Source: Bolinopsis microptera (taxonomy: Eukaryota; Ctenophora; Tentaculata; Lobata; Bolinopsidae). Taken from it: a DNA stretch of 64,000 bases. A program made the position numbers and the translations under genes. The notes beneath the pieces were generated by a model, which saw only the letters and a list, made by a program, of their open reading frames with translations, was not told where the DNA came from and did no database searches. Of this stretch, positions 1-11,682 are shown one piece after another. The stretch covers positions 10,300,411-10,364,410 of the forward strand of contig NC_087073.1 of assembly GCF_026151205.1 (NCBI RefSeq), in the 5' to 3' direction. The stretch's first letter is position 1, and each line of letters opens with the position of its first letter.

Positions 1-3000
1 TCAAAAGCTTTAGAAGCTTACAATGAGGCGCATAATCTGAATCCCTCTGAAAAGCTTTCAAAGAGGATCACAAAAATCGAACAAAAGTTGTCTGCTGAAT
101 TAGAAAAGGAGGATGAAGAACCGGAGATAGATGATGAAATCAGGGATTATTATGAAGCTACCATTGCAGACGCCAAGAACAAGGAAGACAAACTTCTGTA
201 CGATGAGGCAATCGCTCTTTATGAAGAAGCTCATGAACTGATTCCAAGTGACAACATCTCCCAAAAAATTGCTAGTTTGGAATTTAAAAGGGACTCCGAA
301 AGAGATCCTCAAGATCACAAGCCATCTTCAGTACAGAGCCTCAATGATCTATCGGCTGATGACAAAGCAAAGTACAATGAGTTGATAGTCAAAGGGAAAT
401 ATGCTCAGAAAGAGTCAAAAATTGAAAAGGCTCTCAGTTATTACAAAAAGGCTGCTCAAATTTATAAGAATGAGAAACTGGGTACTAGAATACAGAAACT
501 GGAAACGTTTTTGAAAGAGGAAGCTGAGAACGAAAATCTCTACACGGATATTGGTGATGGCCTTTTCCTTACAAATGATATCCACGACAAATTGTATCAA
601 TACCAGAGGGAAGGTGTGAAATGGATGTGGGAGCTTTATCGAGCTGAGCATGGTGGCATTCTTGGAGATGATATGGGTCTTGGTAAAACGATTCAAACAA
701 TAGCTTACTTGCAAGCCCTGTTTCTGATGGAGGAAATTTCGACAGCCATGCTGTGTATGCCTCTGTCACTTATCAATAACTGGCAGGTAGAATTCAAAAA
801 ATGGGCTCCAGAAATCCGTGTTGAATTGTTTCATGGCTCAAAGAATGAAAGAGAAAGAAATGTTAAGAAAGTCATCAAAAGAGGGGGTGTTATCTTGACG
901 ACTTACGGGATTATCGAGAAAAATGTAGAGTTCTTGGTTAACACCTCGTTCAAGTGGGACTATCTTGTGCTGGATGAGGGTCACAAAATCAAAAATCCCA
1001 CCAAAACCAGTAAAGCTATGAGAAATGTGCCGTGTAATCATAGGCTCCTTATTTCTGGTACACCTATTCAGAATAATTTAAAAGAACTTTGGGCTTTGTT
1101 CGACTTCGTGTCCAGAGGTAAACTTTTGGGAACCATGACAACTTTTAAGATGAACTATATAACACCTATCGAAAGAGGTAGAGAAAAAGATGCCTCCAAA
1201 GGGGAAGCTAAACTTGGAGCTAAACTTGCAGAAAATCTCAGAAAGGTGATTGACCCCTATTTCTTGCGTCGGACAAAGGCTGAAATCAAGAAAAACGGCA
1301 ATGATGCCTCCAGCGGAGTAAGCAAGCTTGGAAAAAAGAACGAGCTGTGTGTCTGGCTCCAGCTGTCAAATGTGCAACTCAACCTCTACAAAGCTTTTTT
1401 GACTCTCGATTCAGTTCGGGATGCAATGAACTCTTCTAAATCCCCACTCGCTGCACTTACTGTTTTAAAGAAGATATGTGATCATCCCAGACTTGCTACC
1501 AAGTTTGAGGCTCTACGAGAAGTTATGGATGCAGAAAGTATGAGCATGAAGTAAGTTTTAAAAGTTAGAGAAAGGAAATTAGTCTAGTTGTGTTGTACTT
1601 TCTTGTGACTTTGACTTTCGAGTTAATACTCGTGATGTTAATAAATCTGTTAACTCAATTATTTCAGACCTGAGGATCATCAGAAACTCCTTTCAACAGT
1701 TGAGCTTCCTAAAGATCCAACGGATGACATTCTTCAAAGAGAAAGCTGTAAACTAGAGTTTGCTCTAGGATTGCTGGATCTTCTGGCTGCAGATGGACAT
1801 AGAACACTTTTATTTTCAACCTCTCTCAAGATCCTGAATTATATCCAGTCGATGATAGCTGACAAGGTATTAAATAATAGATAAATATCTTCACATGTAA
1901 ATTCTAACGTTTTGCTTTTCGAATAAATTCATTTCACGTCCGTTCAATTAGATATTTATCGAATTTTCAGTTCGTCATTACTTATTATACCGTAATATTC
2001 CTCTTATATATTTAACTGCAGGGTATGCAATATTTGCGGATAGATGGTTCCATCAACAAGCCAGGTGACAGACAGGCAATAATCGACTCATTCAACACTG
2101 ACATGAGATACACTGTTTTATTACTGACAACTCAAGTTGGAGGTGTTGGGCTCAACCTTACCTCCGCTGATAGGGTTATCATCTGTAAGTTATTGTCATT
2201 TCTGTCGTCCTTTTTGTAAGTTTGGGTGTTGTGTGATCGCTTTTAGCAGCATTCTTTCGAAATTGAACGGTAAATTATCACTGAAACTGTAGGAAACTCA
2301 AGCAATGGGACGATGTTTGACTGCCATTCTGTACTTAATGATAAAGCTAATATTTACTGTGTACTATAACAGCTGCTCTTACATAAAACTAACTGATATA
2401 ACGTTTGCAGATGATCCTAGCTGGAATCCAGCTACTGATGCCCAGGCTGTAGACAGGTCTTATAGGATAGGACAAACAAAACCAGTCATTGTCTACAGGC
2501 TTCTTACCAGTGGAACTATCGAGGAGAAAATTTACAGGAAACAAGTGTTTAAAAACAGCATCACCCGGCAGGCCACTGGAGAATCATTAGATCCAATCAG
2601 GTATGCTACTTGTCACCTCAATTCAAAAATGTTGTTTTTAAGAGCAGGGAACAGGCTTTAGTTTCTAAGAAGGCCTTCCAACCCCCTTATAAGATTTTCC
2701 AAGCTTTTAAACTTGGTGTCCAATATACTTTTGCCAGTAAATGTTATTCAAGGGATTGTATACAATAACAATTAATTTTAAAACGTGCAGGTACTTTACG
2801 AACCAAGAGATCTCACAGTTATTTGAGCTGGGGAACACTTCGGTGAGTGAAACCTGTACTCAACTTGAGGAACTGCACGGAGCTGCCAGGAATCATTCTG
2901 ACCAAGTTAAGAGTGACTTGAAGGCTATCGAGGAAATGGGTAAGTTCGTCCACTGAAATCTAACTATCCTACATTAGTGAGTTTCAATGAGTCAAGGCAT

Positions 3001-6000
3001 AAACTAGTTGGTTTAAAAAAAGTTTAACAACATTCCCAATTAAACAGCTTAATTTGGTTATAGTTTTAAGTTTTAACGTATTGTTTTGCTAGGTGCCATT
3101 GCCTGCAGTGACCATGATTTACTCTTTTCACATGAGGAAGTAGTGGAAAATACTCCCGAGGAGCGCCAGTTCGTAGAGGACAGGGTAAGATCCCTTCTGT
3201 TTAATACGGTCAGAATTAGTTGTTCAAACTTACCGCCCCCTATAAAATGTATCTCAGATCAATAAAAATTTGTGTCATCAGACTTGAACTCTTTTGAAGG
3301 ATCAACAAGAATTGTTCTTGAACTGTCACAATAACACTTGAACTGTCACAATAACACTGTCACAATAACACTGTCAAAATCACTGCATTATGTAGCGCGC
3401 GAACGCCTAACCTCTTAATTGTTGATTCGCGCGAAATTCAAAATCTTAAATTTATTTAAATTATTAGCTCATCGCATCGCGCGCGTCGACCTTATCACAT
3501 GTTAATATGATATATGATATAATTACGTTATGACTTTATGAGTTCAGCCATACATGTCATGTCGGTTGTGATTTGTGAAAATAGGAAACACCTGGATAAG
3601 AATAGGATCACATCGAATCACCAAGTGTATAATGACTGATGAGTCACGACTCCAGCTAGTTTTTCTAGCTTCAGGGGAGGTACAGCTTTTCAGAAGGACG
3701 ATTTCTGCGATTTCAATCAGATAGGATATCTCGGATTTTATCAATCCTTACGCCGATCCGGCTCCCCTGACCCCTAGGATACAGCTGAGCGGCGATAGGA
3801 TGTGTAAGTTCCGAGAGGCGATAGGATTCGCTCTCGGACCCGATAGGAAACGTAAAACCTATCGGATCCGAGCGCTAATCCTAGCGGAGAAATGATTTAA
3901 CGATTCTGGTCATGCTGTACAGCATGACCAGATGGCGAACTCACCTGCTTGCCAAATTGCTTTAATTGTGGTCTGAAGTAAGTACTGGGTTCCTGGATAG
4001 GGTTCTCAGTATGGTCGCAGGCTCTAATCTCATTCGACAGCAGGCTACTGTAACTGATCAAAACGAAAGTCTAGAGAACACCTGAACGTTGCCGCGATTT
4101 TCACGAAGTTGTCACACACTGTTTAAATCACTCGATTACCGTGTATGATAAATTAATTACAGGTATCCGATACAGTTCGACTCCATTTAATGGATGTATT
4201 TGCAGGTACAACAAGCGAAAAGGCACATGGCTGCTGAAGCAGCGGCAGCTGGACCAGTTCCGTTCCCTAACTACACAGCCCCTAATCGCAACACACACAA
4301 CCCTAACCCAGGAGCTACTGCTGTGCCACTAGGTGGGGGAATGAGAGCACCTTGGGAGCCTACTAGAGGGCACAGTATGTGGAATAATAAGGAGGCGGAA
4401 GTTGAGGCTGTTCGTAAAGATATCGAGAGGGTCGAGATAAGAGCTAGAGAGTCTCCTTATTTCAAAGAATCGGAGGGCAGGACAGCAGAGGTCATAACAA
4501 TTGACGATGATGATGATGAAAACGAAGTTCAAGTCAAGGAGACTAAAGAAGCGAAGAAACTTTCATTGACTGATTACAAAAACAGACAGATGAAGATATT
4601 CGATTATGTCGACAGTCCGACCCAAGAATCTCGTGAAATCCCAAGTAGTCCTACCTTCAAAAGCCCAAGTAGTCCTACCTTCAAAAGCCCAAGTAGTCCT
4701 ACCTTCAAAAGCCCGGTCAGGCCAAGAAGGTCCATCAAGAAGAACGTGGTTACACCTAGGAAATCGCTCAGTAATCCAGTGGGTCAGATAATCGCTAACC
4801 ATATCCAGAACACTCCTAAAAAGAAGTCTGCATATAGTGACGATGAAGTTGAAGATGATCTGGAGAATTCCAGGTATGACAACCTGAACAAGCCGCCTTG
4901 TTTGGACGATTCTGAAGATGAGGATGATTATTATGATGGTCAAGAAGAGCAAGAAGCAGATGAAGAACACGAACAAGAATCCAAAGAGGAGCAAGCGGCC
5001 GATGTTGATGACGATGAAGAATATGACGAAGAGGAAGAAGAGGAAGAAGAGGATGAAGAGGAAGAAGTCGTAGAAGTCGTAGAAGTGGAAGAAAAGGTTG
5101 ATGATCTAGAAGGCTTAGTCAAGAGCTTAAAGTTCAACTCGCCTCACAGCTCGGATCAGCCAGCTAATCAGCAAATTGAAAAGACTACGGAGATCAATCG
5201 GAGACCACCCTTGGAGCCCAAAAACCTCTTAACTGAGAAACTCAAAACACAGGCCACAGAATCTGAAGTTAGAACTCCAAACCTTCATCAACTTGACCCT
5301 CGGCAACAAGATCAGTCCAAGTCACAGCCGAGAAAAGAGGAAAAGTCAAAAAGAAGTTCAAAAGTCGACAAAGAGAACAAACAACCGGCCTCATCTAAAT
5401 CCTCCAACTCAGGTTTTTACAGGCTACAGAGTTTTATATCTTCAGTTTGTTTTACAGAACAAAGGTCAGCTACCTTTATCTTGAACTTCAATTACAATTT
5501 AAAATTTAAGAACCTAAAATTCTGTACTACATTTGAATAATTTCATTTTCAATTCAGTGAACTGTACGTGCGGCCGTTTACAAGCTGCGTTGGCAAAAGG
5601 ATACAAAGTGACGAAATGCAAATGTATGTGCAGTCCTACTGAGGACGAAAAATACAATCGATATCTTGAACGTGGACTGTAAGTTTATCGAAATTGATTT
5701 GGAATAAAAGTATTTTGGAATACTTTAAACTTAAACTTTATGACTTATACTCAGAATCAATAATTCAATTTATCTTTCAACATATTAAAATCAAGCTGCA
5801 CAGTTAAACGCTACCTTCGTTTGCAAAATAACGTTATCAAAATAATTTCAGATATTTTATCAGTAATTTTATATCGAAAAACACCAGGGAACATCAGAAA
5901 GCCGGTAACGCAGGAAAAGCTCTACAGTATTACAAAGCAGCTCTTCAGTACAGAAATGATGATACCATTGTGCAAAAGGCGTATCTCACACTTAAAAAGC

Positions 6001-6014
6001 AGCTGAAGAGCTAG
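1..6014 (+). CDS. ERCC6L: ERCC6L/PICH-like SNF2 DNA translocase, 3' part (exons at 1-1550, 1668-1866, 2022-2184, 2411-2600, 2791-2939, 3093-3184, 4206-5412, 5558-5678, 5864-6014)
   Basis: SNF2-family ATPase; in vertebrates this family coats ultrafine anaphase bridges and works with PLK1 in mitosis. The reading frame is open from base 1, so the start lies upstream. N-terminal TPR-like repeats (1-500) precede the helicase: DDMGLGKT at about 667, DEGH at about 975, SGTPIQNN at about 1057, then [28 protein letters not shown] and [12 protein letters not shown] spread over exons 3 and 4. [12 protein letters not shown] after the helicase matches the PICH-specific region. Exon 7 encodes a long disordered, acidic segment. 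The last two exons restore a Cys-rich turn and a C-terminal TPR-like helix pair ending at TAG 6012-6014, the arrangement of full-length ERCC6L. All intron phases agree. The last acceptor could instead be at 5850-5851, adding four codons in frame. Identification is firm; exon edges are read by eye. Confidence 0.93.
3820..3931. repeat. Two inverted repeats in ERCC6L intron 6
   Basis: In the 1,021-base intron 3185-4205, an imperfect inverted repeat of about 28-base arms with a 10-base loop spans 3820-3885, its core being CCGATAGG against CCTATCGG. Then a perfect 26-base palindrome, CTGGTCATGCTGT and its complement, lies at 3906-3931. The intron also has a short tandem repeat of CTGTCACAATAACA at about 3325-3372. 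These look like mobile-element debris or hairpins; no gene is seen. Confidence 0.65.
4640..4711 (+). repeat. Three perfect 24-base tandem repeats inside ERCC6L exon 7
   Basis: Units at 4640-4663, 4664-4687 and 4688-4711 are identical and in frame, each encoding PSSPTFKS. The tract lies in the disordered region between the helicase and the acidic run. Each unit has a Ser-Pro pair, a possible proline-directed kinase site. Identical third bases point to recent tandem duplication. Confidence 0.9.
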
Positions 6015-6603
6015 TGAGTGGTAACTGGAACGAACTCTAATTCAGGAAAAATTCAAACTGAAGCTACAGTCGTGGCGACTTTCGGATGAACATAAAAGAG
6101 AATTGTGAAGGAGATGTGTTTGAATCCTTTAGTTTTAATACATCGAGGAAAAATCGTAAGGAAGTAATGTCTGCTTTGAACTGTTACTCATTTGAGCTAA
6201 ATTGAAAGATTGTTATTTATTTTATGTTAGCTAATGAAGCACAAAAAGACCGAATATATACTAGATTTCAAAACAACTAAACATCACGCCAAGATTAATC
6301 AGTCCTCTTCGTTAACATTAGTTAATATTAATGGTGGCAGCTTTATCCTGCTTACTCTCACCGTGCTAGTAGACCTTGCATTCTCTGTAATGAGTTGTTT
6401 TTAAAATTGAATTTCTTAATGGACAAACGTTATTTTAAGTACTTAGTCTTGAAGCCAAAGTGGTTGGCTGGAATTTAGTCTTTTATCTGAAATAATTCTG
6501 TATCTTATGTATTTGATCAAAATGTGAATTTTAGCTAATTTTGTTAACACCTTACGTAATGGCATGCCTTCGTCCTCATGTTGAACATTTTCTCCCTTCC
6601 TGT

Positions 6604-6609
6604 AATAAA
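6604..6609 (+). terminator. Candidate polyadenylation signal for ERCC6L
   Basis: AATAAA lies about 590 bases after the ERCC6L stop. The stretch 6015-7005 has no convincing coding exon and is probably 3' UTR plus intergenic DNA. Other A/T-rich hexamers occur, so the actual site is uncertain. Confidence 0.3.
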
Positions 6610-7005
6610 ACCCAATGAAACCATTCATCAACCTATAATTTGGGTGGCTTCAAACAAAAGGAGTAAGAAAATTGATAGTCAAGGTACCACAACTTGTAGA
6701 CTTTGGAAGTGAACGTATCTTAGCAAGACGATAGTATGCTATTATTCCTGCTGTCACTTACTCAGTTTCGCTGGGAAAGTTAAGTAGACGGATTATAACA
6801 GATTCCCGGCTTGTTTGATCATCGAACCAAGATGAGTCTGCTTTTCTTGACATTACTTTTCTTTTTCTTTGTCCGAATAGCTCGTAACTTTCATCCTTCG
6901 GACAATCAGAAATTAGTTTTATTAAACCATGCACTAACGGAAAAATTAAAAATACATCTTCTCAGTTCTATACTATAGATAAGCATGATTGTTTTCTGAG
7001 CTTAC

Positions 7006-7515
7006 TTCAGACATAGATATAGGAGGGAGCGACACGTAGTCTCCATCAACTCTCTGCCGGTTCAGTCTGTGCAGCTGTCTTGTCAGTTTCCCTTCCGTCC
7101 TCTTCAGCTCCTTCTCCTGCTGCCTCAACAACGTCATGTTCCCTTCATGCTCCTGAGAAGTGAGAGTGATCAGTCTCAAATAAAGGAATAACCGCAGTTT
7201 GGTATTTATCCAAGAAATTATTCATTTTATCTATGAACAAAATGGAGACAGTCACTTCGCTAGTCTTCTCCATCAGGAACAGTTAAAACATTTTAAGCCT
7301 TTGTCGCCATAAAGAACTCATAGAATCAAGCAGCAATATCAAACACGTAATGCCGGAGCCTGAATTATTTATTCCGAAAGGAAAATACGACGAGCTACCT
7401 TCTCGATTCCGAGAATATATTTAGAAAGTTTTCTCTCCTGGTACTCGTTCTGTTTCTTGGCACTGTCCTCCAGCCTGTGACTTCGCTCCTTTATCGCCTT
7501 CAGGTTACAACGGTC
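7006..7515 (-). CDS. Two internal exons of an unrecognised coiled-coil protein (7399-7515, then 7006-7152)
   Basis: Read on the minus strand, exon 7399-7515 (39 codons) starts after TTCTCGACTTCAG and ends before GTAGCT. Exon 7006-7152 (49 codons) starts after CACTTCTCAG and ends before GTAAGC. Both are phase 0 at both ends and join in one frame. The 88 residues are rich in Lys, Arg, Glu and Gln with heptad-like spacing (for example LLRQQEKELKRTEGKLTRQL), ending in a Pro/Ser-rich stretch. This predicts a long helix or coiled coil. Neither start nor stop exon was found: the gene may continue at 6015-7000 and beyond 7516, or this may be a stranded fragment. Family not recognised. Confidence 0.55.
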
Positions 7516-8069
7516 CTGAAGTCGAGAATTGAATATCAGCTAACTTCACCTATCATTGATTCCTAACTTCCTGTTGATTGGAGAGCGAACTTATTTACAT
7601 AGTGCTGTTTCCTGACAGTGTATTCTAGTGGGAGGTGAAGCATATTTTTGGCACGTGCAGTGATCTGGGGGACGGGGTTTGACTGGTCAATAGTGGTAGA
7701 TGATTGGTTTATTGCTGTCACGTGTCAAAACGATATACCTGACCTCCCCACCATGCATCAGAATCCACGTCTATATTTAATCAAAGCAAAATATTTTTCC
7801 AGTTAATCAAATCAAAACATGAAAAAAGAAGTGTAACAAAAAGATTAAATTATGACATTACTGGCCCCATAACAACTGTGCGAACAATTTAAAGAACTTG
7901 TAAACTTGTGTTACTTGTCATGGTGCATCAAACACCACCACCCCGGTTCAGTACGGATTTAATGGGGGATGCGGGGAGTAATACTGGACCATGTTATGTG
8001 AACTGTGGTCTGCACTCATATTAGTGTGGTGGAAGACATCACATCGTATTTGTTTTGATAATGATACTG
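7516..8069. other. No gene seen
   Basis: AT-rich DNA between the coiled-coil exons and the first G-tract repeat. It could be an intron of the minus-strand gene. No open frame or repeat was convincing. Confidence 0.4.
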
Positions 8070-8205
8070 AAACAGTTGGGGGGGGGGGGGGGGGGGCGTC
8101 CAACCCGATTTCCGATATGAGGGTTGATGAGGCCAAAATCGGAATCGGAAAAATAGGAAAATTGAGAAATTTACTGAATCGATCTCTAAAACCTCTCAGA
8201 AGTGA
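8070..8205 (+). repeat. G-tract interspersed repeat, copy 1
   Basis: A run of 19 G at 8078-8096 is followed by CGTCCAACCCGATT, a segment containing GAGGCCAAAATCGGAATCGG, and an A/T-rich end with AAACCTCTCAGAAGTGATAT. A second copy in opposite orientation lies at 13496-13640 with its middle flipped. It looks like a non-autonomous element; ends and target duplication are unresolved. Confidence 0.6.
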
Positions 8206-9559
8206 TATAATTTAACCAGAACCCCTACATATGCTATGTATGCTATATGAAAACGAACCAATTGTACATTCCAATAGTATGTTTTATGTGTATTCCCATT
8301 TCCCACTGCATGCATGATGCAGGGGCTAGTATGCTCACTACTAGTTGGAGTTATCATGTACTCCCAGACCCGAGTGCTTTGGTCTCTTGTGAGATCGATT
8401 GTTTCTGCTCATTGATTCTATCCCTGTTACTTGTTATTATGTATTAGTAGTAGTACAACACTGGGTACCGGGTTATATTTTGTGGTCCGGTCTTTAAACA
8501 TACCATAATATCACTATACTTAGTATACTGCACCTTAAGGCCACAGGGGGGGGGGGGGGGTCGAGGCCTCAAAAAATGCAAAAAAATATTATGCTTTGAA
8601 TTAATATATATTTTTGTGGCGGATACTTTGCCACCACTCATTTGTCTGTAGCTATTTTACTTTTTTTAATAAATGAGGTTAACCAATTCTTCCGAAATTG
8701 GCTATGCAATATTGAGGGTAACGAAATTGATGCCTAGAATTGATTTCATGCCAAGATATTTTGTTGTTTCGATCAACAAATAATGAATCCTAATTCTGTT
8801 TCGCAATTGGTTGAAAATGAAGGACCCAAAGTGGGTAAAAACGAGGTTAACCTCTTATTTCATTGATATCGAGAAGGACTGAGATGAAAGTTATCATCAT
8901 TCATAAAGTAAGTTCAGTGCATTTTAATTTCAAAACGTATCTCGTACTAATGTATTACTTCAAATCTACAGAAAATCTAAAAAATGAGGTTAACCAGGTA
9001 AATTGTGACCACTATAAAACATACATAATTGTCTAATTTTTAATCGAACTCAAGACATTAGTAAGTTATATATTTGCTGGGAAGATTGATCACGAGAAAA
9101 ATATGATTTGAAACAACTATTCCTTGCAAGCAATATTGACCATTAACATACGATAAAATGAGGTTAACCAACTTATTTCAATTTGTAATACAGCAACTTT
9201 AATGGAACCTTAATAGCGGTTAACCTCACATTTGAATATCAGTTAACCTCAAATTTGCATCATTAATATGCAGTACTTGCAGGAAATGGTGTTTCAGGGA
9301 TTTAATCTCCTTAAGTGTATCAAAAACTACAGTATATAACATATGGAACTACAAATACAAGCCATACCATGTGTTTAGTGACTAAAGTTAACCTCATTTT
9401 TTTGATGAATCGATGATGGAGGGCAGAAATATTGATGCCATTACAACTGAAAACTACTATTAGTTTTGTTTTTATAGTTTTTGTGTTATATCAGCAGTTA
9501 AACTTTGAGAAATATACAAATAAAGGCAAAATACTCAAAAATCACAAAACATAAAAAAC

Positions 9560-10791
9560 TAGGCTATCCATTATCGGTATGAAATCTTTTATCTAGATAA
9601 ACAGATAAAGATTTAGGTTTTATCTAGATAAAACCGATAAAACCGATAATTTTTCTGCTGAAGGCCAAAGCCTAAATGTTTTCCAAATTTCGCAAAAACT
9701 AATTGTCGACTTTTATTACTGTTTACCAGTAATCTTGCTAAAGTACCACTTCCTTTCTTTTGAAAATATTAGAGCATCAGTTTTCTTCTCCGGGGAGCAG
9801 AAGTGCACCAGTTTTCTTCAAAACAGTAGACCAACGGTTTTCTTCGCCTAAGAACAGTAGTGTACTACCAGTTCTCTTCAAAACAGTAGACCAACGGTTT
9901 CTTCTCCTGAGAACAGTAGTGCACCAGTTCTCTTCAAAACAGTAGACCATGAACGGTTTCCTTCTCCTGAGAACAGTAGTGCACCAGTTCTCTTCAAAAC
10001 AGTAGACCAAGGGTTTCCTTCTCCTGAGAACAGTAGTGCACCTGTTCTCTTCAAAACATTATCTGACCAAGGGTTTCCTTCTCCTGAGAACAGTAGTGTA
10101 CTACCAGTTCTCTTCAAAACAGTAGACCAACGGTTCTCTTCTCCTAAGAACAGTAGTGCACCAGTTCTCTTCAAAACAGTAGACCATGAACGGTTTCCTT
10201 CTCCTGAGAACAGTAGTGCACCAAATACCAATTCTCCTCGAAACAGTAAAGCATTTAAAGTGATTCAGTGAACCGTTTTCTTATCCTGTTGATAACTTGG
10301 AGCAACAGATTCCTACTCCTGAAGACAATGTTTCACGCCCAGAACACTTACGGAATTCAATTGAGTGCCCTGCCGGTATTTTTGACTCTCGTTAACAGTA
10401 ACATGCTCGTTCCCGTCTCCAGAATGATTATAAGGTAAAACGCCAGCACTCTCAAGAGAACAATGTCAATAACCTTCTCTGGATTTCAACAGTTCATACA
10501 GTTCTACAGTTCCAAAGGTATACAAATGTAAATAAACCTCTTAAGCTCACATCTAAGTAAACTACCTCTTCTATCATACTAGAAGACGTTTGGGACTGTT
10601 TCTTGGATTACTTAGGAAGGCAAAAACACTGATATTTCTTTACAATTTTACGGTATTGTGGAAGTATTTTCGGTAATATCTAGTGAATTTTTATACCGAT
10701 AACAATATGTTTTATCTAGATAAACAGATAACTTTTTTTAACGAATTATCGGATATAATTATCGGTTACGATTATCGGAGTGGATAGCCTA
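9560..10791. mobile_element. Nested hAT-like element, 1.2 kb, perfect 8-base target duplication
   Basis: Ends are TAGGCTATCC and its complement, flanked by TAAAAAAC at 9552-9559 and 10792-10799. Sub-terminal segments at both ends repeat TTATCTAGATAAA and CGATAA motifs. The centre is a minisatellite. There is no transposase. The 8-base duplication and short inverted ends indicate a non-autonomous hAT element that landed in the older TTAA element. Confidence 0.8.
9775..10250. repeat. Minisatellite, about 60-base unit, eight copies
   Basis: Units built on GTTCTCTTCAAAACAGTAGA and TCCTGAGAACAGTAGTGCAC repeat from 9775 to about 10250, with units differing by a few bases and small insertions such as CTAC. 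The array fills the middle of the nested hAT-like element. Open frames here are by-products of the periodicity. Confidence 0.85.
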
Positions 10792-11682
10792 TAAAAAACA
10801 GTTTTTTGCCTCTCCTGAAAACCTCGAATTTTAGACTTTAAAATCTATCTTCTCCTAGAGCTTTTATCCAATTCACCTCAAATTTGGAACATACGTTCCT
10901 GACATAAATTTAAAAGTTTGTTATGTAACGATTGTTGTAATTTTGCTCCTAACTCTTTTTATGAGGTTAACCGTTTTAAATTTTGTAACCCGTACTTATG
11001 GTTAACCTCATATCTCAGCTTTGGAGCAAGATATCAAAAATCGTTACATAACAAAAACTCAAAATACCTTGAAAAACATTTTTGCCAAGTTACAAGGTTC
11101 TAAGTCGTAAACTGTAAAAGAAGATAGATTTTGAACACGATTTCATTTAAAGTTTTCATTTACAATAGAATTACAGGTAAACCTCAAAATTCAACGCGCG
11201 ATATCTTCAAATAGGAAAGTTTGTTTTCAGTAAGGACAAAAGCATTTGAAAATTTAGATCGAGCTCTACAACATATCTCAAAATCTCAAAATTGACCTCG
11301 GACCCCCCCCCTGTGGCCTTAAATGTATAGTCAAGTACGTTTGTAGCGTGATCGGTGGTACATGCTTGGCTTTAATAAACATGTCTGTAGGTACATATAT
11401 AGTAAACTATATGGCAACACATAACGGTCCATGGCAAGTTTAAATTATTATCTAATGTGCATCAGTATTGTATAATCCAGTGTCGAAAATTGTTTCTTCC
11501 ATTCAATATAAAGTTTTGCTTTATTCTTTATTTATCGTCTCAATTTTGTACATTTTGTGTGGTTATTTTTTCTCAAATTAGTTTTGAAATTTCTTGTTCA
11601 TTGTAATTGATCAGTTTGTGCAGGGCGTTGGCCTCTGCTTTTCTGTTAATCTCAGAATTCTTTTCACTATATCTTCTTCCAG

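Larger units (their letters stand above)
8674..11010. repeat. Dispersed TGAGGTTAACC array inside the TTAA element
   Basis: Copies of TGAGGTTAACC or its complement lie near 8674, 8843 (full palindrome GAGGTTAACCTC), 8985, 9159, 9218, 9242, 9387, 10962 and 11000, with a degenerate one at about 11176. All are outside the nested hAT element, so they belong to the host element. Sub-terminal repeats in DNA transposons often bind transposase; that role is inferred here. Confidence 0.8.
8539..11318. mobile_element. 2.8 kb TTAA-flanked DNA transposon, non-autonomous, with nested insertion
   Basis: Terminal inverted repeats GGCCACAGGGGGG at both ends are bounded by TTAA at 8535-8538 and 11319-11322, the target duplication expected of piggyBac or Kolobok elements. 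After the G run the ends continue TCGAGGCCTC (left) and TCCGAGGTCA (right, complement). No transposase frame is present. The interior carries at least nine copies of TGAGGTTAACC in both orientations. A hAT-like element at 9560-10791 is inserted inside. Superfamily assignment rests on the TTAA and is inference. Confidence 0.75.

Noticed and set aside
4940-5137. Minus-strand Ser-only open frame
   Set aside because: It is the antisense of the acidic GAA/GAT-rich tract of ERCC6L exon 7.
9760-10231. Repeated open frames, or a CRISPR-like array
   Set aside because: Contiguous minisatellite units without spacers, in a eukaryotic transposon; the frames are periodic artefacts.
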